Below, in pieces: positions 55,511 to 64,000 of a stretch of 64,000 bases of DNA. The stretch spans positions 1 to 64,000 of IMG/VR virus record IMGVR_UViG_3300050016_000047; one strand, 5' to 3'. Origin of the DNA: a virus. A program made the position numbers and the translations under genes. The notes beneath the pieces were generated by a model, which worked only from the letters and a program-made list of their open reading frames with translations, searched no databases and was not told the DNA's origin. Position 1 is the stretch's first letter. Each line of letters begins with the position of its first letter.

Positions 55511-55792
55511 ATGCTACCACACTTTGACGGTACTGTTACTCTTGGTAATCTTCTTGAGCTTATAGGACTTTTGGTATTTGGATTACTTGCTTGGAGAGAT
55601 ATGAATTGGCGAATGAAAATTCAAGAAGAATTTAAAGCAGCGCAACTTGTAATTAATTTAAAGCGTGATGATCAATTAGTTCAACAGGAAAAAGATCTTA
55701 GCCTTGTTCGTGAAGCAATTGTTCAACTTACTGCCATGAATCAAGGACAAGATCGAAGACTTATACTACTTGAAAATCGCCAATATAGATAG
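55511..55792 (+). CDS. Small membrane-anchored coiled-coil protein, 93 aa
   Basis: One membrane helix (LGNLLELIGLLVFGLLAW) then a helical charged tail. Common layout for phage holin-like or tail accessory proteins. Its 3' end overlaps the HNH remnant. Confidence 0.6.
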   Translation: MLPHFDGTVTLGNLLELIGLLVFGLLAWRDMNWRMKIQEEFKAAQLVINLKRDDQLVQQEKDLSLVREAIVQLTAMNQGQDRRLILLENRQYR

Positions 55793-55958
55793 AATTCTAC
55801 CAGAACTGGGATACGTAAAAGGCAACGTGGCTGTTATGTCGTTTAGAGCAAACTCTCTAAAACGAGACGGATATTTAAAAGAATTTAAGTTATTAGTAAG
55901 TTGGTTGGAAGAACAAGAACTTCGCAGGATTGGCTCAGCGGCGACGGCAGCAGTTTAG
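55770..55958 (+). pseudogene. HNH homing-endonuclease and intron remnant
   Basis: Frame NIDRILPELGYVKGNVAVMS followed by FRANSLKRDGY aligns with the intron 2 enzyme (LDRFIPALGYVPGNVVVISY). Its 3' end GCGGCGACGGCAGCAGTTTAG resembles the 3' end of intron 1 (GCGGTAGCAACAGTTTAG). So both endonuclease and intron tail appear preserved, without a core. An exact palindrome follows at 55958. Confidence 0.7.
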
Positions 55959-55983
55959 TCCGCAAAACGGACAGAGAATAAAA

Positions 55984-56166
55984 ATGTCTGACGAAATGTA
56001 CGCCTTGGTAGGCACTGAAACAAAAGAAATTATCGTGGACAAGATTCCGTGCGGAAGAAGCATAACAACAGTTTATAGAGATTCTGCGGGCGACGTAGTT
56101 CGCCGCGACGTGAATATAGAAGTAGACGAAGGTATTATCATGGGTATCAAGGACGGTAAACTTTAA
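55984..56166 (+). CDS. Hypothetical protein, 60 aa
   Basis: Start MSDEMYALVGTETKEIIVDK at 55984. Beta-rich, acidic; small phage structural or accessory protein. One-base overlap with the next gene. Confidence 0.6.
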   Translation: MSDEMYALVGTETKEIIVDKIPCGRSITTVYRDSAGDVVRRDVNIEVDEGIIMGIKDGKL

Positions 56167-56888
56167 TGAGTATCACTCAAGCCATTGCGAATTCTTTTAA
56201 AACACAACTACTAACCGCGTCTCACAACTTTTCTGTGTTGACCGGAACCAACACAGTCTCGTCCGTAGCTGCGGCATCCGGTACGTTGGGTCCAGGTGGC
56301 ACCGCTACTACTGTGTACACTGGAACCATGACAAACGCCGCGACTAACGGATATGTCGGCATGACTATTACGTTTACTGGATTCGCCACGGCAGCAAACA
56401 ACGGAACGTTTCTTTGTGTCGCATCCACCAGTACCACGCTTACTGTGACGAACCCTAACGGAGCTAACTCCGGTGCCATGGGTACTATATACGCCACGCA
56501 AGATGTGTTTGCGATAGCTATGTATACGTCTTCGGCGACTCTTTCAAAATCTACTACAGCGTATACGTCTTCTAACGAAGTCGGTTCGTCCGGCACATAC
56601 GTTACCGGCGGAATCGGACCACAAGGCAACCTTGTCGGAAACGCGATGGCGCTGGTAAGTACCACACCAGTGCTATCCACTGACACGGCGTGTTGCTTAT
56701 TCGCTACTATCGCTTGGACTTCAGCTACTATCACCGCTCGCGGAGCACTTATTTATAATGCTTCCCTTGGCGGACAACCAGCGGTTGTAGTCCTTGACTT
56801 CGGCGCTGATAAAACCTCTACCGCTGGAACGTTTACAATTACCTTTCCGGCGCAAACGGCAAGCAACGCGATTATACAATTAGCATAA
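56166..56888 (+). CDS. Putative virion protein, 240 aa
   Basis: Ala/Thr/Ser-rich beta protein (TITFTGFATAANNGTFLCVA). Sits between the fibre and the LamG protein. Likely structural. Confidence 0.55.
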   Translation: MSITQAIANSFKTQLLTASHNFSVLTGTNTVSSVAAASGTLGPGGTATTVYTGTMTNAATNGYVGMTITFTGFATAANNGTFLCVASTSTTLTVTNPNGANSGAMGTIYATQDVFAIAMYTSSATLSKSTTAYTSSNEVGSSGTYVTGGIGPQGNLVGNAMALVSTTPVLSTDTACCLFATIAWTSATITARGALIYNASLGGQPAVVVLDFGADKTSTAGTFTITFPAQTASNAIIQLA

Positions 56889-56897
56889 AGGTTTAGA

Positions 56898-58973
56898 GTG
56901 GCCTACGCTTACTCGCAAAAAATAACCATAGACCACACCAAGGTCCCGAACACCGACCAAACGAATTACCCGCTGACATTCTACGGGACTTACGCGGCGT
57001 TAGCTACTGTTGCGAATGGCGGTAACGTTGTCAATACCGCCACAGTTAATGGTCTGGTTGTTCCTACAGATTTAATCTTTACATCTGATTCTGCTTTAAC
57101 AACCATACTTAGTTACGAAGTTGCATTCTATGATGCAACGACGGGTAAAATTGAAGCCCACATACTTATAGCAACTCTGTCTCACACGGCAGACACGTTA
57201 ATTTATTTGGGTGCCGGAAATGCGGCAGTTACCACATTCCAAGGCGGTTCGGTCGGCTCGGCTTGGAACAGCGGTTTTAAGTTCGTTGCCCATCTTTCTG
57301 ATGGAACAACACTGTCTGGTAAGGATTCGACTAGTAACGCAAACAACCTTTCAGGACAGGACGGATCACCGTCCGCTGTCGCCGGAAAACTTGACGGTGG
57401 CATGGCGACCAGCAGCAGCGATTTGCGAGCACCTGACGCAGCATCTCTCCAACCAACGAATATTACGGTTGAGCTGTGGGTAAACAGTTCCTCTCCCGGT
57501 TCTTACATTTTAAGCAAGTTGTATGCCGTCGGTGGTATCGCCAGCTATGCGATGTACACTAGTTTCTCTTCCACTTCCATATATTTCTACGTATCGGATG
57601 GAAGTTCTCTAACGAAATCTCCTAACGGGGGAAACGTCTGGGATGGGAACTGGCACTACGTCGTAGGAACGTGGGACGGTACAACAGCAACTATTTATGC
57701 GGATGCAACTTCGGGCGGCGGCACAGCCGGGGCCAGAACAGCAGCATACACTGCCTCAAACCTTTATCTCGGTTCTTTTGACGGCACGTCTTCCAGCCTT
57801 TATTACAACGGCAGCATGGATGAAGTGCGAATTTCAAACGTCGTCCGTTCCGCCGACTGGATTACTACCACATACAACAACCAGTCCAGTCCATCCACGT
57901 TTTATACACTTAGTTCCAATGGCGGAACTAATATAACCGTTTCTGTAACGGGTTCTAGTATGACTGGTTCTATTGGCACTGTTACTGAAACCGGAACTGC
58001 AAACGTATCTCCTTCTGGAAGCAGCCTTACTTTTTCAATCGGTACACCAACAAAAACTGGAACGGCGAACGTAACGTCAAGCGGTAACAGCCTTACCTTT
58101 TCAATCGGCACTACTACAAATACCGGAACAGCTAATGTAACTCCAATTGGCAACAGTCTTACTTTTTCCATAGGCACTCCTACTAAAACAGGAACCGCGA
58201 ATGTTTCACCAACTGGAAGTGTTATAACAGGTTCGGTTGGAACCACTACTGAAACAGGTTCGGCGAATGTATCTCCTTCCGGCTCCGCGTTAACGCTTTC
58301 TGTTGGAAACGTTACAGCTTCCAGTAATGTAAGCATATCAGTAAGCGGAAACAGCGTTACCGCAAGCATTGGAACACTGTCTATAACCGGAAACTCCTCA
58401 GTGAGTCCTTCCGGTGTAGTGATAACTAGTTCTGCCGGAACTGTAGTTGTTTCTGGTAATGCAACCGCAGTTTTAAGTGGAAACCTAATTACAGGTGCTA
58501 TAGGAACTGTTACTATTACAGGTAGCGCCACTATATCTGTAAACGGGAACGTTATAACTTGTTCTGCCGGAACCGTAACTGTAAGCACTGGCGGAAATAT
58601 AACCGTTAATGTTACCGGAAGTTCTATGTCTTTTAGCATAGGAACGCCGTCTATCTCCGGTTCAGCGAACGTGAGTACTACTGGTAGTTCTCTTGCGTTG
58701 CAGGCCGGAAACATAACCATATCCGGCAATGCAAATGTGTCCGTAAGCGGAAACCTATTAACTTCCGCATCCGGAACAGTGTTAATCGTCGGGAATGCAA
58801 ACGTATCCGTAAACGGAAACTTAATCACTTCTGGTGTTCATAGCGTATCCATAGGTGGTAACGCGATAGTACTTACCACTGGAAACGTTATCACGGCTGC
58901 TGTTGGAAATGTCAACATCATAGTACCCGGAACTCTAGTATACATAATTCGCGTAATTAATAAAAGTAACTAA
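56898..58973 (+). CDS. LamG-domain fibre protein with 18-19-residue tandem repeats
   Basis: A 691-residue protein, GTG start. N-terminal DUF2341-like part (YSQKITIDHTKVPNTDQTNY), then a LamG/concanavalin-like domain at about 140-335 (VELWVNSSS, WDGNWHYVVGTWDG, YNGSMDEVRISNVVRS). The C-terminal half has about sixteen repeats of the type TANVSPSGSSLTFSIGTPTK. Likely an extended carbohydrate-binding tail fibre. Long open frames on the opposite strand reflect the repeat composition. Confidence 0.75.
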   Translation: MAYAYSQKITIDHTKVPNTDQTNYPLTFYGTYAALATVANGGNVVNTATVNGLVVPTDLIFTSDSALTTILSYEVAFYDATTGKIEAHILIATLSHTADTLIYLGAGNAAVTTFQGGSVGSAWNSGFKFVAHLSDGTTLSGKDSTSNANNLSGQDGSPSAVAGKLDGGMATSSSDLRAPDAASLQPTNITVELWVNSSSPGSYILSKLYAVGGIASYAMYTSFSSTSIYFYVSDGSSLTKSPNGGNVWDGNWHYVVGTWDGTTATIYADATSGGGTAGARTAAYTASNLYLGSFDGTSSSLYYNGSMDEVRISNVVRSADWITTTYNNQSSPSTFYTLSSNGGTNITVSVTGSSMTGSIGTVTETGTANVSPSGSSLTFSIGTPTKTGTANVTSSGNSLTFSIGTTTNTGTANVTPIGNSLTFSIGTPTKTGTANVSPTGSVITGSVGTTTETGSANVSPSGSALTLSVGNVTASSNVSISVSGNSVTASIGTLSITGNSSVSPSGVVITSSAGTVVVSGNATAVLSGNLITGAIGTVTITGSATISVNGNVITCSAGTVTVSTGGNITVNVTGSSMSFSIGTPSISGSANVSTTGSSLALQAGNITISGNANVSVSGNLLTSASGTVLIVGNANVSVNGNLITSGVHSVSIGGNAIVLTTGNVITAAVGNVNIIVPGTLVYIIRVINKSN

Positions 58974-58990
58974 AGTAATTAAGGAGTCTC

Positions 58991-59380
58991 ATGTCTGTAA
59001 CAGGAACATTTCAAGGTCAAATCTTAGGTAACGACTCTACCGTTGCTCCCGGTACACCACAAGTTCCCAAAGCCGTAAACGGTCAGTACACAGGAACCGT
59101 GACTGAGTTTGCGAATGCTCTGGTGGTAGGGACTTCTCCAGTCTCTTTGGGACTGTTGGCATCGCCCGCGCAATTTGTATACATAAAAAATATCTCCACC
59201 AGCACTCAAACCATAACCGTAACTTGGACTCCTAACGGCGGCTCTACAGCAACCATATTAGTTCTTCAGCCACTAGGTTTTATATTTTTCGTAGAACCGG
59301 ATGCGGTAAAAGGTATTTCAGCTTTAACTGTTACATCTTCTGCTTCAGCAGGTAGTATTGAATACTATATCGTCGGCTAG
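58991..59380 (+). CDS. Putative virion protein, 129 aa
   Basis: Beta-sandwich-like (FVYIKNISTSTQTITVTWTP, GFIFFVEPDAVKGISAL). AAGGAG upstream. Probably a decoration or tail component. Confidence 0.6.
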   Translation: MSVTGTFQGQILGNDSTVAPGTPQVPKAVNGQYTGTVTEFANALVVGTSPVSLGLLASPAQFVYIKNISTSTQTITVTWTPNGGSTATILVLQPLGFIFFVEPDAVKGISALTVTSSASAGSIEYYIVG

Positions 59381-59398
59381 CTATTTAAAGGATAGAAA

Positions 59399-59707
59399 AT
59401 GAGCACACCTCAGATTGACCATTTACCGCCGCAAAATCTTTTAGACTTAGCTAGAAATGAATCCGCCATGACTGCGGTTCGTATTCGCGCGGCTGAGTTA
59501 CTTATAGACGGTGGCTACAAACAAGCAAACCATCCAGACATAGTTGATCTTGTTTGGACAATTAAGAATAATCGCGCACAGGGTAAAGACGAAAAACTCG
59601 AACCTTCTCCCGAAAAGTTTGTTCCCGCACCTAGTCCGGAAGGCGGACTGCGAGCAAGTGTAACTACCGAAAGTCTTCTTCAAGACAGTTTTAAGTTAGA
59701 GGAATAA
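59399..59707 (+). CDS. Hypothetical protein, 102 aa
   Basis: Helical N-terminal half (LLDLARNESAMTAVRIRAAE) resembling short HEAT-type or small-terminase-like helices. One-base overlap with the next gene. Confidence 0.55.
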   Translation: MSTPQIDHLPPQNLLDLARNESAMTAVRIRAAELLIDGGYKQANHPDIVDLVWTIKNNRAQGKDEKLEPSPEKFVPAPSPEGGLRASVTTESLLQDSFKLEE

Positions 59708-60324
59708 TGAAAACTATTGTCTTGTACGCCGCGCGGCACGGTACGACTACTTTAAATCAGCAAAATTGCTTTCGCGGAAAGATAAACGTTCCTCTTGATA
59801 AAGACGGCATACGAGACGCACACAAACTCGCCTTCCTGTTTAAACCAATAGAAATGTCCGGAGTTATAGCTTCAGACAAAGAACGTTCCGCGCATACCGC
59901 AAGAATAATATGCTCAGAACAAGACCACACTCCGGTTCTAACAGACGCCTTACATCCTCTAGATGTTGGCATGTTTACAGGTAAACCCAAGGACGCTCAA
60001 ACTCGTGAAGAACTAGACTACTATATTAAACACCCGGACGAGAGTATTCCAGATGGCGAAAGTCTTAATGAGTTTAGAAATCGTGTTCGCCCAGCACTTC
60101 AGGAAGCAATGGAAATAGGTAACGCCAAAGGTTCTCCAATTTTACTAGTAGTTCATTCCAGTGTCATACACGAAATAGGAACGGCTATAAATGGAGATAA
60201 TGTTTCGTGTTTAGTAAAACCCGGAGGAGTTATTGCAGTATGCGTTGAGAACGGCGAGTTTCACGCAGAACCTATTTTTAAACCTAAAGAAGAAACTTCA
60301 AACACCGCAGATTCGATTAGTTAA
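59707..60324 (+). CDS. Histidine phosphatase (phosphoglycerate-mutase-like)
   Basis: A 205-residue enzyme with phosphorylated His in YAARHGTTTLN, Arg in SDKERSAHTA, acid LDVGMFTGK and second His in LLVVHSSVIHE. The branch dephosphorylates small metabolites or proteins. Its place amid virion genes is unusual. Substrate unknown. Confidence 0.88.
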   Translation: MKTIVLYAARHGTTTLNQQNCFRGKINVPLDKDGIRDAHKLAFLFKPIEMSGVIASDKERSAHTARIICSEQDHTPVLTDALHPLDVGMFTGKPKDAQTREELDYYIKHPDESIPDGESLNEFRNRVRPALQEAMEIGNAKGSPILLVVHSSVIHEIGTAINGDNVSCLVKPGGVIAVCVENGEFHAEPIFKPKEETSNTADSIS

Positions 60325-60412
60325 AAAATTTTTTAAAGTTTTAAGAAATCCTCCCGCTTAACGGGGAAAAGCTTACCACGTTTTAATACGAAACAAAAAG
60401 GAATAAAAAATC

Positions 60413-61081
60413 ATGGCAAATGCAAATACATTTACTAGTTTGAGCGGTGGAACCGGAGATAACCAGATTCCATCACAAACTCTAGCGGCTACAACAGAAA
60501 CAGAATTTCAGAAGACTACTGGTACTACCACAGCGGTAGCTGTTTTAAGTATTCCTCTAGGAACCGCTATAGCAGGTTCAGCTAGTCCTCAAAATCCGAG
60601 CGTTAACGCAGCTTTGATTGGAAGCACTGGCCGTTACTATGGACTACCGACGGGAGCTAGTCGCCCTTCTCATACAGCCACGGCTTTTGAAAGTCGCCCT
60701 TTCTTGGTTCGCATAACAGGTTTGGCAACGCCCGCGTCTGATGCTGGAAACACTCTAGCTGTTATTCTATACTTGGGTACAACTAAATCCGGTACTGCTA
60801 TTGGTACTACGGCTACGGTTGCTCAAGCTACAACTACAACTGCTAAACATTTCATTATGGAAGCACAGTTGATGTGGGATAGCACTTCCCAAGCTGTAAC
60901 AGGTCAGTACTGGTTTAGTCTACCCGGAACATCTGGAACAGTTTATAGCACTTGGAAGACTTTGGCGAGCGCCGGAAGTACAATCGCTTTAACTGGATTG
61001 AACTTCTGTGCTTCAGCTACTTGGGGCAACGCTGTTGGCGGAGTCGTAGCAGTCAAAGAGTTCTCAATCAGCGAACTATAA
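60413..61081 (+). CDS. Putative virion protein, paralogue of the 35.2-kb protein
   Basis: A 222-residue Ala/Thr-rich beta protein. The C-terminal 150 residues follow the same order of blocks as the protein at 35207-35743. Probably virion or fibre-associated. Confidence 0.6.
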   Translation: MANANTFTSLSGGTGDNQIPSQTLAATTETEFQKTTGTTTAVAVLSIPLGTAIAGSASPQNPSVNAALIGSTGRYYGLPTGASRPSHTATAFESRPFLVRITGLATPASDAGNTLAVILYLGTTKSGTAIGTTATVAQATTTTAKHFIMEAQLMWDSTSQAVTGQYWFSLPGTSGTVYSTWKTLASAGSTIALTGLNFCASATWGNAVGGVVAVKEFSISEL

Positions 61082-61113
61082 CGAACTGTAAAAAATAGAT
61101 ACAGTGAGGAATC

Positions 61114-61791
61114 ATGTATTCTGAACCAATCCCAGTAGAAGCAACACCTTACGATCACGATACGCAGGAGTGTTTTAGCTGTCGTAGAATACTCCTGCTT
61201 AATCGTTTTCGTAACGACACATCCACAATTAGCGGTAAAAACATCCAGTGCGAAGAATGTTTGGCGGCACCGAGACTATCCACAAGAGAACATGTTAATA
61301 GATTAGAAGAACTTAATTATAGTTCTGAAGCTACTAGGGCACAACGATGGGGTCGTGACCAACTCGATTTCATGGACTCTCGCCCGCGAGTAGGCAAAGA
61401 ACTTCACCACAGTAAGTTTCTACAAAAACTATATAACATGGTCGGGCCTAACGGAACTAAGATTTACATTACCGAAGGAAACATTCTTGGAGACCTAAGT
61501 ATATTTAAACTGCTTGGCAGAGCACCCAAGGGCGAAAGGGATTTCGAATATCTCTGCTATATGCCTACAGGAATGCTCAGTGAGTACTCTATTATTGAGT
61601 TTGATAAGCGCGACATACCAATTAAAGAAGAACGTAGAGGATACCGAACAGTTCTTCTAAGACTAATCAAGGCCAGTGTAATCACAGAAGAACAATGCAG
61701 ACAAGAGTTTGGTGAAGCGGTTGGGCCAGCAAGCATTCCTTTTAATAGAGACTTGTATCGTTGGAGAAACAGAGAAGCATCCAAGTTTTAA
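61114..61791 (+). CDS. Hypothetical zinc-finger protein, 225 aa
   Basis: N-terminal CFSCRRILLLNRFRNDTST ... CEECL resembles the fingers of phage HNH proteins, but no HNH core follows. The remainder is helical and basic. Late position suggests a virion-linked protein. Confidence 0.55.
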   Translation: MYSEPIPVEATPYDHDTQECFSCRRILLLNRFRNDTSTISGKNIQCEECLAAPRLSTREHVNRLEELNYSSEATRAQRWGRDQLDFMDSRPRVGKELHHSKFLQKLYNMVGPNGTKIYITEGNILGDLSIFKLLGRAPKGERDFEYLCYMPTGMLSEYSIIEFDKRDIPIKEERRGYRTVLLRLIKASVITEEQCRQEFGEAVGPASIPFNRDLYRWRNREASKF

Positions 61792-61845
61792 AAAGTTTTA
61801 AATCATCCGTTAGTGGTTTCGGATTAAACCATATCAGGAGAATAT

Positions 61846-62367
61846 ATGACAAAAGAACTACTAGGAAACGAAGAAGAAGTAAAAACAAAGTCTGACAAGT
61901 CCGCCAAAGTGGAAATGACTATTGGCGACCTTGAAAAAATAGTTGGACAAATTAAAGACCAATCCGACGATAAGATGCAGAGTCTTGCCAAGATGATTGC
62001 AGACGCTCTTATCGAATCTAAGAAACCGTATGTCAGTCCGCAGCAACTAGAGAACGAAGAAACAATGCGTAAGAGTATGCGGGAGCAGCGCAAGCGTCTA
62101 GAGGAAGACCTAGAAGCTAGCAAAGCTACGTGCCCTCACATGCAGGGTAGTAACGCTCTAAGCGACGTTTCCGGACCTATGACAGCTATTGTTCAGCATC
62201 GTTTGGATACCGGCGAGGTTATTGGAATCTGTACAAACTGTATTCGCGTGTTCCGCCAAAACGACCCAGATTACCTAGAATGGATGCGTAAGAAATCAGG
62301 AAACAAAATGTCTTCTGCTGGTATTCGTATGTTCATGCGTCCAGCCGAAGTCATGGCCGCACGGTAA
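61846..62367 (+). CDS. Hypothetical coiled-coil protein, 173 aa
   Basis: Heptad-rich region (residues 20-100) then TCPHMQGSNALS ... CTNCIRVF with a potential zinc site. AGGAG upstream. An exact palindrome lies just after the stop (62372-62386). Confidence 0.55.
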   Translation: MTKELLGNEEEVKTKSDKSAKVEMTIGDLEKIVGQIKDQSDDKMQSLAKMIADALIESKKPYVSPQQLENEETMRKSMREQRKRLEEDLEASKATCPHMQGSNALSDVSGPMTAIVQHRLDTGEVIGICTNCIRVFRQNDPDYLEWMRKKSGNKMSSAGIRMFMRPAEVMAAR

Positions 62368-62397
62368 ACTCGTCCGCAAAACGGACAAGCAGGTTAG

Positions 62398-63120
62398 ATG
62401 CCATCTTCTAATAATACTTTAGCAAGAACTATAAACTATGCTTCCGCCTGTGTCGGCCAAGTTCCGCTGGTCGGCATTGGCGGCAATGCAAACGAACCTG
62501 CTTTTTCCATAGCCGACTGGGTTCGTAACTTTATTTTAGCGCCTCCTTTTTCTTGGAGATGGAACAGACAAGTAAACTATATAACCACTACTATAGGTCA
62601 ACAAGATTATACACTACAGCAAGCTAACTTAGGCTGGCTGGAACAAGCTACTATTTTAGTAAATGGTCAAACACAACAACTAGAAGTTTGGCTAGACCTG
62701 TCCGAAGAAACGGTAAATAATCAGCCCGTTCGAATCGCAACTAGATTAGATGATACTGAGGGCAACATAACTTTTAGAATATCCCCGCCTCCAGACAAAG
62801 CTTATAAGATAACGATTACGTTTCAAAGAAGTTCGAGTCTGTTCCAAGCAACTACAGATACGTGGTCGCCGATCCCGGACTACCTATCCTATCTTTATAA
62901 TCAAGGTTTCTTAGCTAAGACCTACGAATATAGAAACGACGCGAGATTCGCACTAAGTATGCAGATGTTTGTACGTCAGGTTATAGCCGCGAATGCCGGA
63001 CTTACCGATTCGCAAGTTAACATCTTCTTAGGCGACAGGTTGAATACTCAAAGAGAAGCGCAGAACGCTACAGGTACTTCTAGTTCTGCTCAGGCTGGGA
63101 GAGGCTTCTTCAATGGCTAA
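62398..63120 (+). CDS. Head-tail connector-like protein A, 240 aa
   Basis: Shares FSWRWNRQ, QQDYTL, LGWLEQATI and IPDYLSYLYNQGF with the next large gene, showing a duplication. Helix-rich ends with a beta insert, as in some tail adaptors/tail tubular proteins. Role inferred from position. Confidence 0.6.
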   Translation: MPSSNNTLARTINYASACVGQVPLVGIGGNANEPAFSIADWVRNFILAPPFSWRWNRQVNYITTTIGQQDYTLQQANLGWLEQATILVNGQTQQLEVWLDLSEETVNNQPVRIATRLDDTEGNITFRISPPPDKAYKITITFQRSSSLFQATTDTWSPIPDYLSYLYNQGFLAKTYEYRNDARFALSMQMFVRQVIAANAGLTDSQVNIFLGDRLNTQREAQNATGTSSSAQAGRGFFNG

Positions 63121-63226
63121 AACATGTACTAAATGCGGTATCGAAAAAACCCCAGATGATATTACAAGACTTCAAGCGGCTACCGAGTTTTTAATAAAAC
63201 ATAGTGAAATTGGAGTGGGAGCATAA
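63113..63226 (+). CDS. Small zinc-knuckle protein, 37 aa
   Basis: MAKTCTKCGIEKTPDDITRL..., overlaps the previous gene by 8 nt and ends just before the next ATG. Confidence 0.5.
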   Translation: MAKTCTKCGIEKTPDDITRLQAATEFLIKHSEIGVGA

Positions 63227-63227
63227 A

Positions 63228-64000
63228 ATGGCGTCCACCTTTGCTCTTCAAGATATTGTCAACCAAATGCGCGCCTATCCAACTATCACTCCTATTCTCG
63301 GAGCCGGAGGATACACCCAGCAGCCCGCCTTGACTATTGCCAATGATGTTCTTCAAAAAATAATTGCCCAGAACTTTAATTGGAAGTGGAATCGAGCAAA
63401 TCTTGCGCCATTCCTAACGGTCGCATTGCAGCAAGACTATGTTACGAATGTCACTAACTTAGCTTGGATTGAACAAGGATGGCGCATAGATATAAATAAT
63501 CCAGCTACAGCAACTCCGGGCAATACTAATCCAGTGTTTGCCATGGAAGCTGTATCTGACTTAGCTAGAACCTATTTTCAAGGTACGCCTTTTAATTTAT
63601 CGTGGGTTCCTAACAGCATAGCTATAATGGGAACGTGGCAAGCGAATACTTTGTATCCGAACGGATTTAACCAAGTACAAACCCCTACTTCTCCTATACA
63701 ACAATTTATAGATGTTAACGGCAACATACTTTTCGTTACTACAAACGGTACAAGTGGCGGTTCGCAACCCGCTGCTGCGGCTAGCGCGGCTGCTGGTACA
63801 ACAGTAGTGGACAACACGGTTACTTGGACCGTAGCCGACCCTAACGGCGCTGCGATTCGATTAGCTCCTATGCCCGCGACTTCTGGAATCGTATGGAGTA
63901 TTTGTCCAGTCTATCAAAAGAAACCACCCATTCTTACAAGTCTACAAAACCTCTTAACCCCTCTTCCGGACGAATATTTATACTTGTTTCGTCAAGGATT
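63228..64000 (+). CDS. Head-tail connector-like protein B, partial
   Basis: ATG at 63228; open to the window end. NFNWKWNRANL, LQQDYVTN, LAWIEQGWRI and LPDEYLYLFRQGF align with the preceding paralogue, with a Gly/Ala-rich insert between. Truncated by the window. Confidence 0.65.
   Translation, partial: MASTFALQDIVNQMRAYPTITPILGAGGYTQQPALTIANDVLQKIIAQNFNWKWNRANLAPFLTVALQQDYVTNVTNLAWIEQGWRIDINNPATATPGNTNPVFAMEAVSDLARTYFQGTPFNLSWVPNSIAIMGTWQANTLYPNGFNQVQTPTSPIQQFIDVNGNILFVTTNGTSGGSQPAAAASAAAGTTVVDNTVTWTVADPNGAAIRLAPMPATSGIVWSICPVYQKKPPILTSLQNLLTPLPDEYLYLFRQG

Larger units (their letters stand above)
298..62386. repeat. Dispersed 15-bp palindrome GTCCGYWWWRCGGAC (family)
   Basis: Exact or near-exact copies occur all along the window. 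Exact 15-mers begin at 1394, 2618, 7804, 9396, 10401, 10980, 12592, 15135, 18144, 21195, 23424, 23891, 31791, 32943, 35129, 49818, 52478, 55958 and 62372; one- or two-mismatch copies begin at 298, 4872, 16505, 20744, 44069, 51734 and elsewhere. In genes the copies encode VR(K/N/I/F)(T/A)D-type peptides. The DNA could fold as a 5-bp hairpin. Confidence 0.95.

Noticed and set aside
57902-58828. 308-codon open frame antisense to the LamG fibre gene
   Set aside because: It mirrors the repetitive Ser/Thr/Gly codons of the sense strand and has a monotonous Pro/Val/Thr composition; no ribosome site or neighbour context.

Overview
The window is part of a double-stranded DNA tailed bacteriophage genome. 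It holds a large terminase, a portal, a scaffold-like protein, an N4-gp56-type major capsid protein, tail-fibre-like proteins, and a full phage replication and nucleotide-synthesis set with tRNAs. The host is not stated. A small PEP-CTERM-type protein, a C-terminal 'choice-of-anchor D' domain, and an exported acidic/HD-rich protein of a kind I associate with Acidobacteriota suggest an exosortase-bearing Gram-negative host, possibly an acidobacterium. This is inference only.

Left half (about 1-31.5 kb) reads almost entirely on the minus strand as tightly packed, translationally coupled early/middle genes, mostly with ATGA or TAATG junctions. It includes DNA replication and recombination (DUF1376-like protein, PD-(D/E)XK exonuclease, SSB, ERF annealing protein, family A DNA polymerase), DNA methylation, dNTP supply (class II ribonucleotide reductase, ThyX, two CMP/dCMP deaminases), RNA repair (RtcB, an RNA-ligase-type N-terminal domain), a ppGpp-hydrolase-like HD protein, a tyrosine recombinase, a lytic transglycosylase, and a 24-31.5 kb block with a CX5R phosphatase, a 917-residue protein with a PEP-utiliser-like swivelling domain, and a MoxR-type AAA+ ATPase. 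Four tRNA or tRNA-like genes lie on this strand. A three-gene plus-strand island with an endonuclease VII-like protein interrupts it at 22-23 kb.

Around 31.5-32.6 kb transcription diverges. Rightward come small genes, five tRNAs and an AT-rich 10-bp tandem repeat (32.6-35 kb). Next is a run of proteins with Sec-type signal peptides, two papain-fold enzymes and a small membrane protein (34.6-44 kb). The morphogenesis module follows: terminase, portal, scaffold, capsid, fibres, connector-like proteins (44.5-64 kb; the last gene runs off the end).

The most striking feature is the capsid gene (50.6-53.2 kb). It is split into four exons by three related group I introns: one with a LAGLIDADG ORF, one with an HNH ORF, one ORF-less. 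Homing-endonuclease debris (a GIY-YIG fragment and an HNH fragment) lies nearby. A second genome-wide feature is a 15-bp palindrome, GTCCGYWWWRCGGAC, present in more than 30 exact or near-exact copies in genes, intergenic gaps and the introns. Other structures are a 23-bp inverted-repeat pair bracketing a small gene (5.7-6.0 kb), a pseudoknot-type RNA leader (38.13-38.23 kb), and sigma70-like promoters whose predicted +1 falls exactly on the start codon or tRNA 5' end.
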